Source: Ectobius pallidus (lineage: Eukaryota > Arthropoda > Insecta > Blattodea > Ectobiidae). From it: DNA of 64,000 nucleotides. The notes under the pieces were generated by a model that saw only the letters and a program-made list of their open reading frames with translations, ran no database searches and was not told the origin of the DNA. This document shows, one piece after another, positions 11,940 to 23,391 of this stretch (position 1 is its first letter; every line of letters starts with the position of its first letter). Both the position numbers and the translations under genes were made by a program. The stretch spans positions 17,404,606-17,468,605 of the forward strand of contig CAXKWD010000003.1 in assembly GCA_964059195.1 (NCBI GenBank), in the 5' to 3' direction.

Positions 11940-12695
11940 TTTTTTTAATTCTAAAAGAAATCTTGATAAAAGATAACCTTATACAATGTAATGATTAGGG
12001 GACGGATTTCTATGACATGTCATATTTTTCCCCTTTGCATTATTTCAGGTTTCCGACTAATTTAAACCCGATTCCAAGCATCCTGGTGAAAATGGAACGG
12101 CTTTTATTGTGCATATAACTGCATATTTAGGAATTTTTCAACTATTGTAGCATATTTAGTAGGAATATGCATATTTAGGTCATATTTTTGGCATATTTTT
12201 GTATATATTAAAGACATTTTGAAGTTTCATATGATATTTTGTAAATTTTGCATTGTAATGATACTTTTTGAGAATTTACAGGTATTTTAAATAATTAACA
12301 TTATATTTTAATAAAATGAATTGTGTAAGTGGTAAAGTCATATTTTAAATTTTATTGGTCATATTTTAATGTTTTTTAGGTCATAAATGCATGCATATAT
12401 CTTATTTTTTAGGTCATAGAAATCCGCCCCCTAGAATGATTATCATGTACCTTTTAAAAGACTAAAAGCAGGATGTAATTCCCCTAATGTACTTGGGCCC
12501 AAATTATTTAATAACCTCCCGGTGCATATTAAGAATGGAAATAAGGCTTCATTGTTTAAGAAGGGACTAAAAAAATTTTGATTGAGAAATATTTTTATTG
12601 TGTGGAAGAATACGTAAAGGATCATTAACTGTCACTACTTTTGACTATTTCTTATGCAATCTATATTGTCTCTTGGAGAAAATAAATTGATTGAT
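11940..12695 (+). mobile_element. LINE 3' fragment split by a DNA element
   Basis: Coding resumes at 12435 with FKRLKAGC, then LGPKLFNNLPVHIKNGNKAS, a Jockey-type C-terminal pattern (KLFNNLP..IK). It ends near 12690 with AAATAAATTGATTGATT. Upstream of the insert at 11998-12434, KEILIKDNLIQCND continues in the same frame once the insert and one copy of its 8-bp duplication are removed. The 5' limit is uncertain. Confidence 0.7.
11998..12434. mobile_element. hAT-like non-autonomous element inserted in a LINE
   Basis: Inverted ends GGGGACGGATTTCTATGAC and GTCATAGAAATCCGCCCC enclose 437 bp. The flanks show an exact 8-bp direct repeat AATGATTA (11990-11997 and 12435-12442). The interior consists of repeated GGTCATATTTT and GCATATTTAGG words. 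The 8-bp duplication fits hAT transposons; the class is inferred. Confidence 0.75.
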
Positions 12696-12844
12696 TAAGC
12701 ATCCTAGTTATCTTAAAATTATTAAGCCTTTTTTGTCTGGTTATTAAATTATGTAAGGTAAGGGAATTATTCAATCCTGTCGGTTGTATTATTATATGAT
12801 TGTGGTCGCTTACTCTTCGGGAAGAAAAATAATCCGGTAGTGTT

Positions 12845-13215
12845 CGAAAACAAGATGCTTAGGAAAATGTTCGAACCTGAGAGAGATGAAAATCGAGACT
12901 AGAGAAAACTGCATAACGACGAGCTTCATAACCTGTACTCGTCACCGAATATAATAAGGGTAATTAAATATCGGAGGATGAAATGGGCTGGACATGTTGC
13001 GCGCATGGGGGAGGAAAGACGTATCTAAAAATATTGACTGGGAAACCAGAAGGGAAGAGACCACCTGGAAGACCTAAACGTAGATAGGAGGGCAATATTA
13101 GTGCAGACTTAAGGGAAGTAGGTTTTGCTACGGTTGGTTGTATGGAGTAAGCACAGAATAGGGTTGAATGTCGGACTCTTGTAAGCGTGGCAACAAACTT
13201 CCGGGTTCCATAAAA
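12845..13215 (+). mobile_element. LINE C-terminal relic, RTE-like
   Basis: A broken frame reads FENKMLRKMF, RKLHNDELHNLYSSPNIIRV and KYRRMKWAGHVARMGEERR, then KGRDHLEDL-type remnants in another frame. R-R-x-R/K-W-x-G-H-V-x-R-M is a widespread C-terminal motif of insect non-LTR retrotransposons. Frameshifts and stops make it a pseudogene. A TGAG microsatellite follows at 13259. Confidence 0.75.
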
Positions 13216-13258
13216 TATATAATATTCCTTTAGATAGTTTAGAAATTGTCTATTGCCA

Positions 13259-13360
13259 TTGAGTGAGTGAGTGAGTGAGTGAGTGAGTGAGTGAGTGAGT
13301 GAGTGAGTGAGTGAGTGAGTAAGTAAGTAAGTTAGTAAGTATGTATGTATGTATGTAAGT
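13259..13360. repeat. (GAGT)n microsatellite with variant tail
   Basis: At least 15 tandem GAGT units grade into AAGT and ATGT units. It sits just downstream of the LINE relic and may derive from its tail. Confidence 0.9.
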
Positions 13361-13670
13361 TAGAGAATTATTCAAGTATTTAAACAATAATATTTGTTCT
13401 TCACTGGAAAGACTCTGTGGACTGAACACTGCAACTTTAATTTTGTATATAAAACGATCGAGATTTTATATTACTAGAGTAAAACGTGCCTGAGGACATT
13501 CGAGGGATGTAGAGAAATCGAGAGATACTGTACAAGGTTCAGTAATGGCAATGGACTTTTAAATTGGAATCCATTAGATACCGAATCTGGTCGACAGATA
13601 CTGTTTTGAGAAAACAACTTTATTTTAAAAGAGGAGAGAAATGAAACATCTTACCTACATCACTTATAAC

Positions 13671-14352
13671 TAGACCTGGGATTTTAAGGCAAATGCCTAT
13701 TTGGTTCCTTATGAAATAACATGAAAATTTTTAAATATGTGGACGTTTCATGGACGTTAAATATGTGGAATGATAATCACTTACATTTATAGAGTTTTAT
13801 AGTGCCCTAAAATGCCTATTTGGAGCTTTAGAGCCTATTTTACTATTTTAGGGCTTAAAATGCCTATTTTGTACATTTAAAATAAAATTCAACTTCTGTA
13901 ATTTTTACAATCATATAATGAACATCCGTCAATGAAAAACAGAACAGCATAGGTGGGTTTTTTTTTATAGAAACTTGATTATTCCAAACAATTGTTGCTA
14001 AAGGAATGCTGACTGACGGGGGAGGGGGAGGATGAAGTGGGAAGGACTACTGTGTCAAGTCACCAGTGAAAGAACATCTGTTTAAGTGAATATAGTTCGT
14101 GATGCCTAATTTTGCAATTAATTCTGTTAAGAATAGGTATTCCACATATCTTGCAGTGAAAAAAAAGAAAAGGACTGTGTTACAGTTTAAGTATATATTG
14201 TAATATTTTAAAGTCTATTTTCTATCTATTTACACATTTTTCAATCATATTTTAAGCGTCTATTTTCTCTTTTAAAAGTTTATTTACTTGTTTTAAAAGC
14301 CTATTTTAGGTGCCTAAAACTAACTTTTTTAGAGCCTAAAATCCCAGGTCTA
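13671..14352. mobile_element. Non-autonomous hAT-like element, copy 1
   Basis: Termini TAGACCTGGGATTTTAAGGC and CTAAAATCCCAGGTCTA enclose 682 bp. The flanking duplication CTTATAAC (13663-13670 and 14353-14360) is exact, 8 bp, and fits the hAT preference nTnnnnAn. The interior is rich in GCCTATTTT words near both ends. There is no transposase. Other copies lie at 18568 and 41220, with a decayed end at 62105. Confidence 0.8.
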
Positions 14353-14810
14353 CTTATAACGCAATACAGTGACGATTTAATTTTACATCTGAGGCAACGG
14401 TAGAAAGTTTTTCCTTCTTCTTTCTCGTCTGTGTTTGATGCTTTCTGTCTGCTAAATCTAGTAATCCATATTTTGTCCATTGAAAGAAAATGATCCCAGC
14501 AACGCCTGGAAAGCTTTTGTGATTTATAGCTCTGTCGATGCGAAGGAGACCTCTAACCCCATGAAGATCAGTGACCTAGGCGTATATAAGCTATGTTGGA
14601 CGACAATATAGGGCACGACTCCCATTTACTACCTTCCTGTCAACTACAGACGTAGTCATTCCCAAGAATTAAAGCATCTGCTGCTTAGGCATTACGGAGA
14701 TTTCCGAGAGACCCAGATGCTGTTTCAAATCCCATGGTCAATCTGTATGAAGTATTCAATTGAAAATAATTTATGGTCCTATTCTTTCCACTATACTTTT
14801 ATTAAAACAA

Positions 14811-14971
14811 AATATAATATAAACAATGACACTTATTTATAATAGTGGATAAAACAATATTTTTACAACACACAACGTTTCAACCTGCCCCCCAGGCCTT
14901 TCTCAAGTGTGTGTTGTAAAAAGATTGTTTTATCCACTATTATAAATAAGTGTCATTGTTTATATTATATT
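14811..14971. repeat. Long inverted repeat, about 65-bp arms
   Basis: The arm AATATAATATAAACAATGAC...ACAACACAC at the left is repeated inverted at 14909-14971, separated by a short loop that includes GTTTCAACCTGCCCCCCAGG. The arms are nearly identical, so the structure is young or maintained by gene conversion. It resembles paired terminal segments of Penelope-like elements, but this is not proven. Confidence 0.7.
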
Positions 14972-15554
14972 CTGTATGAAGTTTCCGGGTTTTTTATCAC
15001 TTGGAGTTCACTTACCTATAATTTTAGAATATTGTGTATTCTGTTGTTCCCATTTTAAGAAGACCTCGTCCCAAACCATCGTCTATCTACAAAAAAATAT
15101 GATAGCATTGTTCTTTAATCCGAAAATCTGCACCGACAAAGAATAGGTGCTCTTCTAGTCGCGTGGATTTTCCCAGTGTTGCCGCTGTCATTCACTTTGT
15201 TCTTAAACGTGCTGTGGAACGTATTTGACAACTTTGTACTGGACTGCAGACAAATGCGAATACGCCTAATTACCATTCTATTCACTGATTGACAGGTCGA
15301 AGAGGATTAAGGTGGGAGCAGGTAGAGGCGTTCTTGGAAATAGAGTCTTTAAGAAGTGGCAGCCACAATAATAATGGAATTCGGACTGATCGGCGTCTTT
15401 CTAGCCAGAGTCATCTAAATAATAATAATAATAATATTTACAGTATGCTGCTACATCAACACTTCTCAGACAAATGTGTTTCGGGTTGATTTGTATCTGT
15501 GTATCTGTTATTGTGTCATGGCTTGTGCTAAAATTTCCATTATTATTATAATAG

Positions 15555-15722
15555 GCCTAATAGGAGAAACAGCGGAGTTTCATCAGTAAGTAAACATCCA
15601 ACCCGGTAATTTGTCTTTGTAACTGGAGAAATCGTGAAAAAATCAAACTCAAATTGACCGGCCTCGGGATTTGAACATGGGACCTCCCCAATGGATTAAC
15701 TGTTTTGCCAAGCTGGAGAACA
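15555..15722 (-). repeat. tRNA-derived SINE (GGGAGGTCCC family), reverse copy
   Basis: On the minus strand it reads GGGGAGGTCCCATGTTCAAA then a TTTTTTCACGATTTCTCCAG body. It matches 27735-27895 on the plus strand. The B-box-like GTTCAAATCCC is recognisable and the 5' head is decayed. Confidence 0.55.
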
Positions 15723-16084
15723 CTTCACTCTTAACCCTCAAAGTAAAATTTTACATGAGAGAGAATAGCCTGTGATAAAATATAGTGAAAGCGAAAAATT
15801 ATTTTGTAGACCTAATGAAACTTGAATAGTTATTTCAATTATTTTCATTTTCCTACTGAGCTGTATAATTTGTATTTTATTGTATTTGTATTGCATAAGT
15901 ATTTTATTTATTTATAGACCAGTAGTTTATACTACTTTTAAACAAGGTAAATGTCAAGGGATAAATTATGTTTTAAAATAGGTTAGATGTCTTAAAATGT
16001 TAATACATACTGAGCATAGGTGGAGTATATATTAACAAAATCAAATTGAATAGTTATACCAGTTCGCTTGCTTAAGGATGGAAT

Positions 16085-16165
16085 AGTCTGCCAAAAATTG
16101 TGTGGCCCTCCAGATAACTCGTGGAACTAATATTGGCCCTCAGTTCTTTTGAAGTCGGAACCCGT
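16085..16165. mobile_element. hAT-like terminal fragment
   Basis: The block TTGTGTGGCCCTCCAGATAA, then ACTAATATTGGCCCTC, parallels the right part of the relic at 1571-1975. It is a fragment only. Confidence 0.4.
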
Positions 16166-17061
16166 TGAAGTAGGCTACGAGAAAATTAAAGCTTCAGGGT
16201 AAAGATGTATTTTCCCACTGTTTCTCTGATTAATTAAGGCCACTACTTAATTAAAAGGAATGACTAGTGATGCGTACGGTACGTGCAGAACTAATTCTTC
16301 ACATGCTGTGTTTGGAAGAGAACTCCAGCGGGACATGCCGTAATGAAAGTACCAGTAGCTGCCCTAGATAGCTTGTATGCATGCTTCCCCATGTCATAAA
16401 TGTAATTACTGATTATCATCTGCTGTATGGTTTGCGGCCGGGATTCCATTTGTAAGGTAAAATCTTGTTACTGCCGGACAATCATATATGGTCTGTTAGA
16501 CTAATTGAGAGCTACAGGTAATGCAGCATAATTCAGCCAAATGAAGTTCACTGGAATTAGTTTGCTGTTTAATAGAAAGAATTGAGCAAGCATTTCTGCG
16601 AAAGAAAATACAATTTATTCTGTTAAGTCTTTAATTCTGTTCCTGTTTGAAATTGATGGCCATAATAAAAGTACTCTTGCATGTGTAACCATCCAATAAA
16701 TATGTAATTTAGTAGACCAGGTTGTCAAACTCGGACTGTTTTAAAATTTCAATTATTTAGTGATCCATAAATGGATCTCTTGTAATTATGAACCAGACGA
16801 AAAATGTGTTGTCGTTAAACCTAAATTTCCAAGTATATTATTATTTACTGGGGTGGGGGGGGGGACGTAGGTCAGAATACAGAGTTTTACAAAATCGTTC
16901 ATAGCCTATCTTCGAAAGTATTGCAGCCACAGTTATGAATTTTTTTACTCACATTTGGTATGCAATAGTAATAATACACCACTCTTTAAAAAGATGTTTG
17001 TACCATTAGTATTTTGAGTTTAATTTTTTTATTAATATGAATTCTGATTTAATGTGCTTGT

Positions 17062-17320
17062 ACGACGTAGAATCAAATGAAAACTGCAATTTTTTTTCCA
17101 CATAGTCCCCTCCCAGTTCAATGCACTTGCGCCATCTGATAGGAAGTGCTTCGATACCGCGTGAGAAAAATTATTTTGGCTGACGCTGTAGCCATTTGTG
17201 CACTCCCGATTGGACGGTGTTCATCAGACTTGAGCTTATGCCCTCCAAGGTTCTCCTTTAATGGACCAATGATGTGGAAGTCTGATGGTGCCAAAGCGAA
17301 GGGGATTGCTGAGTGCAGGT
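17062..17320 (-). mobile_element. Truncated mariner transposase 3' part, minus strand
   Basis: The minus-strand frame reads LAPSDFHIIGPLKENLGGHK, carrying the third catalytic Asp of the mariner D,D34D triad (PSD). Downstream are KIIFL and a YQMAQVH end equivalent to the usual RW.KCI. The N-terminal two thirds are missing. It joins, head to head, the plus-strand fragment starting near 17321. Confidence 0.8.
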
Positions 17321-17690
17321 GTTTTGCTTCTACATGATAATGCTCGTTCTCATTCTGCTCGTGCAACCACGAAAACCATTGATGACGTTCGCTTCAAGTG
17401 CCTCCCACATCCGCCATACTCGCCAGATTTTTCACCATCAGATTTCCACATGTTTGGTCCATTAAAGGAGCACCTTGAAGGGCAGAAGTTCTAGTGCGAT
17501 GAAGACGTCCAATAGGCGGTCACGAGTGGCTACAGCGTCAACCAAAATAATTTTTCTCACACGGTATCGAAGCACTTCCTGTCCGATGGCGTAAAATAAT
17601 GTGCAAGGAAACATTCTTCCTGCAGTAAAACAGTGGGAAAAAATTAATTGCTGTTTTTATTTGATTCTCTCTCGTAGAATTCATTAATGT
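17321..17690 (+). mobile_element. Truncated mariner transposase 3' part, plus strand
   Basis: The frame reads HDNARSHSARAT, then LPHPPYSPDFSPSDFHMFGP and LKEHLEGQKF before a stop. The second catalytic Asp (codon 17336) and third (codon 17441) have exactly 34 residues between them, the D,D34D signature of mariner. The region after the stop matches the reverse complement of the minus-strand fragment, out to about 17675. The N-terminal domain is absent. Confidence 0.85.
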
Positions 17691-18567
17691 TGTACTGCAG
17701 AATTAGATACAATTCTTAAGGTACTGTGATTTAGAGGGCTGAATTATCACGGTTTTATTGCCATTCATACTTCTCCACTAAATCCAGCGACACAAGACTA
17801 TAAAAATTCCCATACACGAGTTACTAACTAGTGAGAATGGTTTGTCTCCGCATTCTTTGTCTGGCGAAATGTTTCTCCCATGCAGAGACTGAAATCAAAC
17901 GCGGATATAGACGAGGAGTTGACATAGCTGCAATTAGCGGACTTGATTGGAATTTGTCGTGACTTCCCAGGATTAAGTGCTCCTGCTTTTGTGCATTCGT
18001 CTCATGTAAGTCCGACAGATTAATGAGCCTGCGCAATCTTCATGGGAATCTTGGAATAATGAATGTGTATTTTTAGCAATAGAATGAAATGTTAGATAAT
18101 GCCGAGCTCAATTGGGAGAAATCCTAATCATGCCGTTTGTCTTCCTCTCTTTTCTCAGTAATGCATTTCTCATTATTGTCTTCGTATGGAACTCTAGCTT
18201 TGTTTTCTAAAAGCTTTTTTTTTTCAGTTCAGTGTGTTTGGAAGTAACAATTACCAGGTGAATATTGACTAAAGACGAAAATATTTCGTTATATGATGAC
18301 TCGTATTTTTTATGTTTGTATGCTCTTTTAATGAGATAAAAGCTAAGTTATAGTTGAACTAAACTCACACTTCTCCTAGCAATATCTACAGGCTGAAATG
18401 AAAACGAAACGAGCCTGCAAATTTCCATGAAATCGTAGAGTAGGCCTACACTTTTTAGGTTGCTAAAAATCAAAATTTGATATGAAAATATTTTATATAT
18501 AAATAAATATTTAAAAGTATTTTACCAGTCTCCAAAAAAAAGTTGAAAAGAAATGTTAACACATGAG

Positions 18568-19210
18568 TAGACCTGGGATTTTAAGGCAAATGCCTATTTT
18601 GTTCCTTATGAAATAACATGAAATTTTTTAAATATGTTGATGTTTCATGATAAATCACTTACATTTATAGAGTTTTATAGTGCCCTAAAATGCCTATTTG
18701 GACCTTTAGAGCCTATTTTACTATTTTAGTGCCTAAAATGCCTATTTTGTACATTTAAAATAAAATTCAAATTCACAATCTTGTAATGGACACCCCTCAA
18801 TGAAAAGCAGAACACCAGAGGTGGGGTTTTCACAGAAACTTGATTATTCCAAACAATTGTCGCTAAAGGAATGCTGACTGACGGGGGAGGGGGAGGATTA
18901 AGGGAGAAGGACTACTATGTCAAGTCACCAGTGAAAGAACATATGTTTAAGTGAATAGAGTTAGAGATGCCTAATTTTGCAGTTAATTCTGTTAAGAATA
19001 GGTATACTACATTTCTTGCAGTACAAAAAAGACCATGTTACAGTTTAAGTGTATACTGTAATATTTTAAAGTCTATTTTCTATCTATTTATACATTTTTA
19101 AAGCATATTTTAAGTGCCTATTTTCTCTTTTAAAAGCCTATTTACTTATTTTAAAAGCCTATTTTAGGTGCCTAAAAGTGATTTTTTTAGAGCCTAAAAT
19201 CCCAGGTTTA
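18568..19210. mobile_element. Non-autonomous hAT-like element, copy 2
   Basis: It has the same termini (TAGACCTGGG...CCCAGGTTTA) and interior as copy 1. The 8-bp duplication CACATGAG (18560-18567, 19211-19218) is exact. Length is 643 bp, with small internal deletions relative to copy 1. Confidence 0.8.
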
Positions 19211-19860
19211 CACATGAGACAGAATACGGGTATTGGACTCGCCTGGTCACTTCTCGCTTTAGGCTGTCTTTTGCAAGATCGATGGCTTTTATGTTGCGTA
19301 AATGCCACAGTGTAATAAAATAATAAATAAGTGTAATAAAATAATAATAAAAATAAAAAGAATAATACTGTAATAATATAAGTGTAACAAAATTAATAAG
19401 ATAACAGTTGAGCAACTGGCATCTTATTTAATTTATTACATTGATCGAGCTCAACGGTGTTGAACATGTATTTTAATAAACCACAGTGTAAGTTAATTCA
19501 GTACATTCCAAGTCATAATCTGTATGTTTCTGGAAAACCGGATAATGAATGTGAACTAATAATTACATTACCATTAATCTTTAACAGCACTGTTGTTTAA
19601 ATTAGTAGTAATTAAATCCCTATTTACTTGCATAGAATTTAAAGGAGTTGTATCTTGTTGCTTATATAATTTATTCAGTTGTATTTTCATTCTGATGAAT
19701 TAAAATGAAAACAGAGAGCGTGGCATAGATCTCAATTTGCATGGGAAATTGCAGATTCATCTGCAGAAACCAGGACTCGGGAGACAGCTGCAAAGGAAAA
19801 TCCCTACCAGTGATGTTTGTCATGTAAATAGCTCTCGATATGGGATATACAGAATTTTAA

Positions 19861-20250
19861 TTAATAACACCGAAATATTTACCTGTGTATAGGGGACATA
19901 GACAAGTAACATAGGATCTTTTTCTAATATCTTATTTGTGCAAATGTTTCGAATTAGGCTGTCTTAATACTCGTAATTATTGAATTAGAGGGCTTTTCCC
20001 TGCAACAGCAGGAGGCCATGGCCCTTAAGGGATTCTGAAGGCTAAAATTCATTCATTCATTCATTCAATAATTATTAATTGCTGATAATTTTAAGAATAC
20101 CGAACTGTTAATCTTTTCGTTGTAGCAAACTTCCTAATTATTATCTGTTTTAATGTAAGTGTTTAGCACTTAAATGAGTGCTTGGTCTTACCTTGAACAC
20201 TGTGAGAACTTGATATCTGTTTCTGATACCTTACTTGTGCAAGTGTTTCG
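19861..20250. repeat. Interspersed repeat fragment with an internal duplication
   Basis: TAACACCGAAATATTTACCT through GACAAGTAAC matches the end of the inverted-repeat element at 34804. A block at 19920-19960 (TTTGTGCAAATGTTTCG) recurs at 20220-20255 (TTGTGCAAGTGTTTCG). An ATTC microsatellite lies at 20049-20068. Confidence 0.5.
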
Positions 20251-20472
20251 GATTCTGTGGTTAGTACTGCTGTTATCTTAATGTTAGTATTTTCTCTGTC
20301 ATCTTGTTTGAAGTTTCAGACAGATTCGGATTATGTATACTATGGTTAAATATTATAATAGTTACAGCCAATAAAAATTATATACCGTATACATATTATA
20401 ATTTATTTAGCTGTTTTTCACATAGGCCTACTTCTGAATATGTTAAAGTGAGATTGGTTATAGCATCAACAT

Positions 20473-21245
20473 AGAATAGAATAGAATAAAATAAAATAGA
20501 ATAGAATAGATTTATTTGCCACAGACATTATACAACGTATTTAGCAATAATTACAATCAACACACGTGAATATGCATGTACACATTTATCACCAGGCAAT
20601 GTCATCAGTTTCCTTGACACTGTAAAGGGTGTTTGAGATCAGGTTAGATTTAATTTTACTTTTAAAAGGGACATACGATAACTCCTTAATGTTGTTAGGC
20701 AATGAATTAAATAGTTTAAGGGAAACATATTCAAAACTTTTTTGGGTGGTGCTGTATTTACATTTATTTATGTACAAGTTTTCTTTACTTCTGGTTGAGT
20801 AGCTGTGGACAGTAGAGCATTTATTATAGAAGTTGACATTATTTTTTTATATAGACAAGGCAGCTCATAACAAACACTGATGGTAATGTAATTATATATT
20901 AAATTCTGTAAAGAGTGGTTAGTAGGACGTTGTAGGCGATGATTCTTGTACCGTGAGATTTATTTAACATTCTGTTCATGTAATGCTAAGGCTGCTCGAC
21001 ATAGGCTGAAAATGTATGTAACCAGGTGAGATTGACAGAAAGAGTGGCGGCTTTTACTTTCATGATGTTCGTGAGTAAACACCATTATGTCGGTCCTTTT
21101 GTAAGAGACATGATAGGCTACTCGTATGTCGAAGAGAGATTTTCCGTATTGATTTCGTGCTAGAAATAATAAATTACGTTTGACCCATTTATTGTTGGGC
21201 AGCGAATTAAAAATTCTCTGTACATCTGCACTACGGTACTTTTCT
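20473..21245 (-). mobile_element. LINE 3' fragment, minus strand
   Basis: Two minus-strand frames read IFNSLPNNKWVKRNLLFLAR (near 21200) and KLFNSLPNNIKEL (near 20710), the second a Jockey-type C-terminal motif. The 3' end has GGCAAATAAA followed by an (ATTCT)n tail at 20473-20512, as in the LINE ending near 7100. NSLPNN appears twice, which suggests a duplicated or recombined tail. Confidence 0.65.
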
Positions 21246-21277
21246 AACAAGATTTACATTCTTTTGACTGTTTAGTT

Positions 21278-21720
21278 CAGTGATAGGCAATGTACGGCCA
21301 GCGGGCCAGATGCGGCCCTCAGATAGGTTCAGTGTGTCCCGCGACAGGAAAGGAGGAGAAATGTATTTCTTACTTTCTTACTCGATTGCTTTCCCTTCTA
21401 TCGCATGACTCCTTGGTGAATTTTAACAGAACTTCAATACTTTTAGCAATGAACAAGCTTTGGATATTTTCATTATTCCGTTTACTGTGGACTGCAAAAA
21501 GTAAAACCTGACTTTCAGCACAAATTAGTCGAGTTGCAAAGTAACACTCAGTTGTTGTTTCTTAATGGCTCAAAACAATTCTACAAGTCCTTACCTAAAT
21601 CAAGTTTCCAAATTTTGATTTCTCGCGTCCAGGTTATCGCCATGTTTGCATTTTCATATGTGCGTGGGCAAGTATTTTCTTCTTTGAAGCTTGGAAAAAG
21701 TCAGATAATCACTTTTTAAC
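21278..21720. mobile_element. hAT-like relic (CAGTGATAGGCAA family), copy 1
   Basis: The left end reads CAGTGATAGGCAATGTACGG followed by GGGCCAGATGCGGCCC, the common hAT terminal layout. It aligns by eye with 52960-53250 over almost 300 bp. The minus strand may hold the last part of a transposase, but I could not confirm a frame. Confidence 0.6.
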
Positions 21721-22240
21721 AATTTTAGAGGTGATTTACAGTTTTACTAGTAAAGAACTTGTAATCTGTTAAAGTTTCCAGATACCACTGCAAATGTGAA
21801 CTAAAAATCTTGTAAAAACATATCTATTGGAAGTTGTTAACAAGAAGGAGGAAGAGGTAATTGTGCTATTATTTGATATTGTCCCTTCACATTTCAGTTA
21901 CAGTAAAACCAAAATATTCATGACTCTTTTTTCGGAAAAAAATTTACGTCGCAATTTAGTGCTAATACTGCTTAACTGTGCCTTTTTACCGAATTTAAAA
22001 CTGAAATATGACGTTAAATTACAAATAAGACCGAAATTTGACCAAGACCATGAAAATGACCAACATAGGCTTATGACTTTTTATGCAAAATAAAATAGTC
22101 CGATTAGGATAACGTATACGCAATTGATGTTTAATTTGTGTTTGCGGTGAGAATGGAGGTCAGGATAAAAATATGACATATCATAAACATCCGAACCCTA
22201 GTCAAAAAACTGAAACATCTTTAAACCTCTATAGCTTCGT

Positions 22241-22525
22241 TGATTAGTTTGTATCCATCCGCACACCGTACTGTAATATCATTATACAGGATTCGTTTCG
22301 AGTAAGCCATGATCAAGAATATACAGGAATTTTATTGATTAGTTTGTATCCATCCGCACACCATACTGTCATAGCATTATACAGGATTCGTTTCGAGTAA
22401 GCCATGATCAAGAATATACAGGAATTTTATTGATTAGTTTGTATCCATCCGCACACCATACTGTCATAGCATTATACAGGATTCGTTTCGAGTAAGCCAT
22501 GATCAAGAATATACAGGAATTTTAT
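22241..22525 (+). repeat. Three tandem copies of a 95-bp unit
   Basis: Units start at 22241, 22336 and 22431 with TGATTAGTTTGTATCCATCC and end CAGGAATTTTAT. The second and third appear identical, and the first differs at a few positions. There is no coding content. The near-identity implies recent duplication. Confidence 0.9.
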
Positions 22526-23343
22526 TTGATGCAGTGACGTTTAAAGAAGATCAATGCACGTGCTTTTCATGTTATATTACTGCGTCATCTTGAGTAGTAG
22601 GACAATAAAAAATGCATCAGATGACGTCAGGAAAGGTGGTTGTAGATAATTCATGACTCCCAAGTTTCGATTCACCGGGGCAGACAATGGAGACTCGTGT
22701 TGTGACGTTTGTGAGGTAATTGCAGGAACTTTTGTTTATAGCTTCAGTTGTATTCTGTCCAACTTTTAGCTTAGAAACACGCCATGCTATTTTTCTTCAG
22801 AAAGAAACAGTGATTTCTTGTTACTCAAGTTCTGAGAACTGGGAATTGCTCTTGTAGTGTAGAACAGCTCTTGGGAGACACCAGGGAAATCTCCTATTGC
22901 GTGAAAATCCAATAAGTTGAAGCACTGTAGTATTTTTCTTTGATGTACAGTGGACTTCATTACTTACAAGACAAGCTTTTCTTTAATCGCATTTAAATAA
23001 CAAAACTTTCTCTACCCTAAGCATGCAATTTGCATTTATCTCTTCTATCTTCAGGTGCAGCTACTTCAGTCTTGTTTAGGTAGATAATTTCTGCCTCAGT
23101 TGAGTTGACTACTTGACAGTATTATTAGATTCAATTCTTAATTTTGCCTGTACAATGGAAGAGCATTGTTAGTTTAACTTTGTCTATGACTGCTGATTTT
23201 GCTCAGGTATAGGAAGTTAATTGAGTTTTCATCTGTTGGCAGCATTGCTTGTATTAGAATCGGTAAACTGCTTTGAATAGTGGAATTTGCTCTTGTGAAT
23301 ATTTTCATGGTTTTAGATTTTATTACATATATTACATATTATA

Positions 23344-23351
23344 TATATTAC

Positions 23352-23388
<37 letters not shown>
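23344..23388. repeat. (TA)n microsatellite
   Basis: TA dinucleotide run with minor interruptions. Confidence 0.85.
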
Positions 23389-23391
<3 letters not shown>

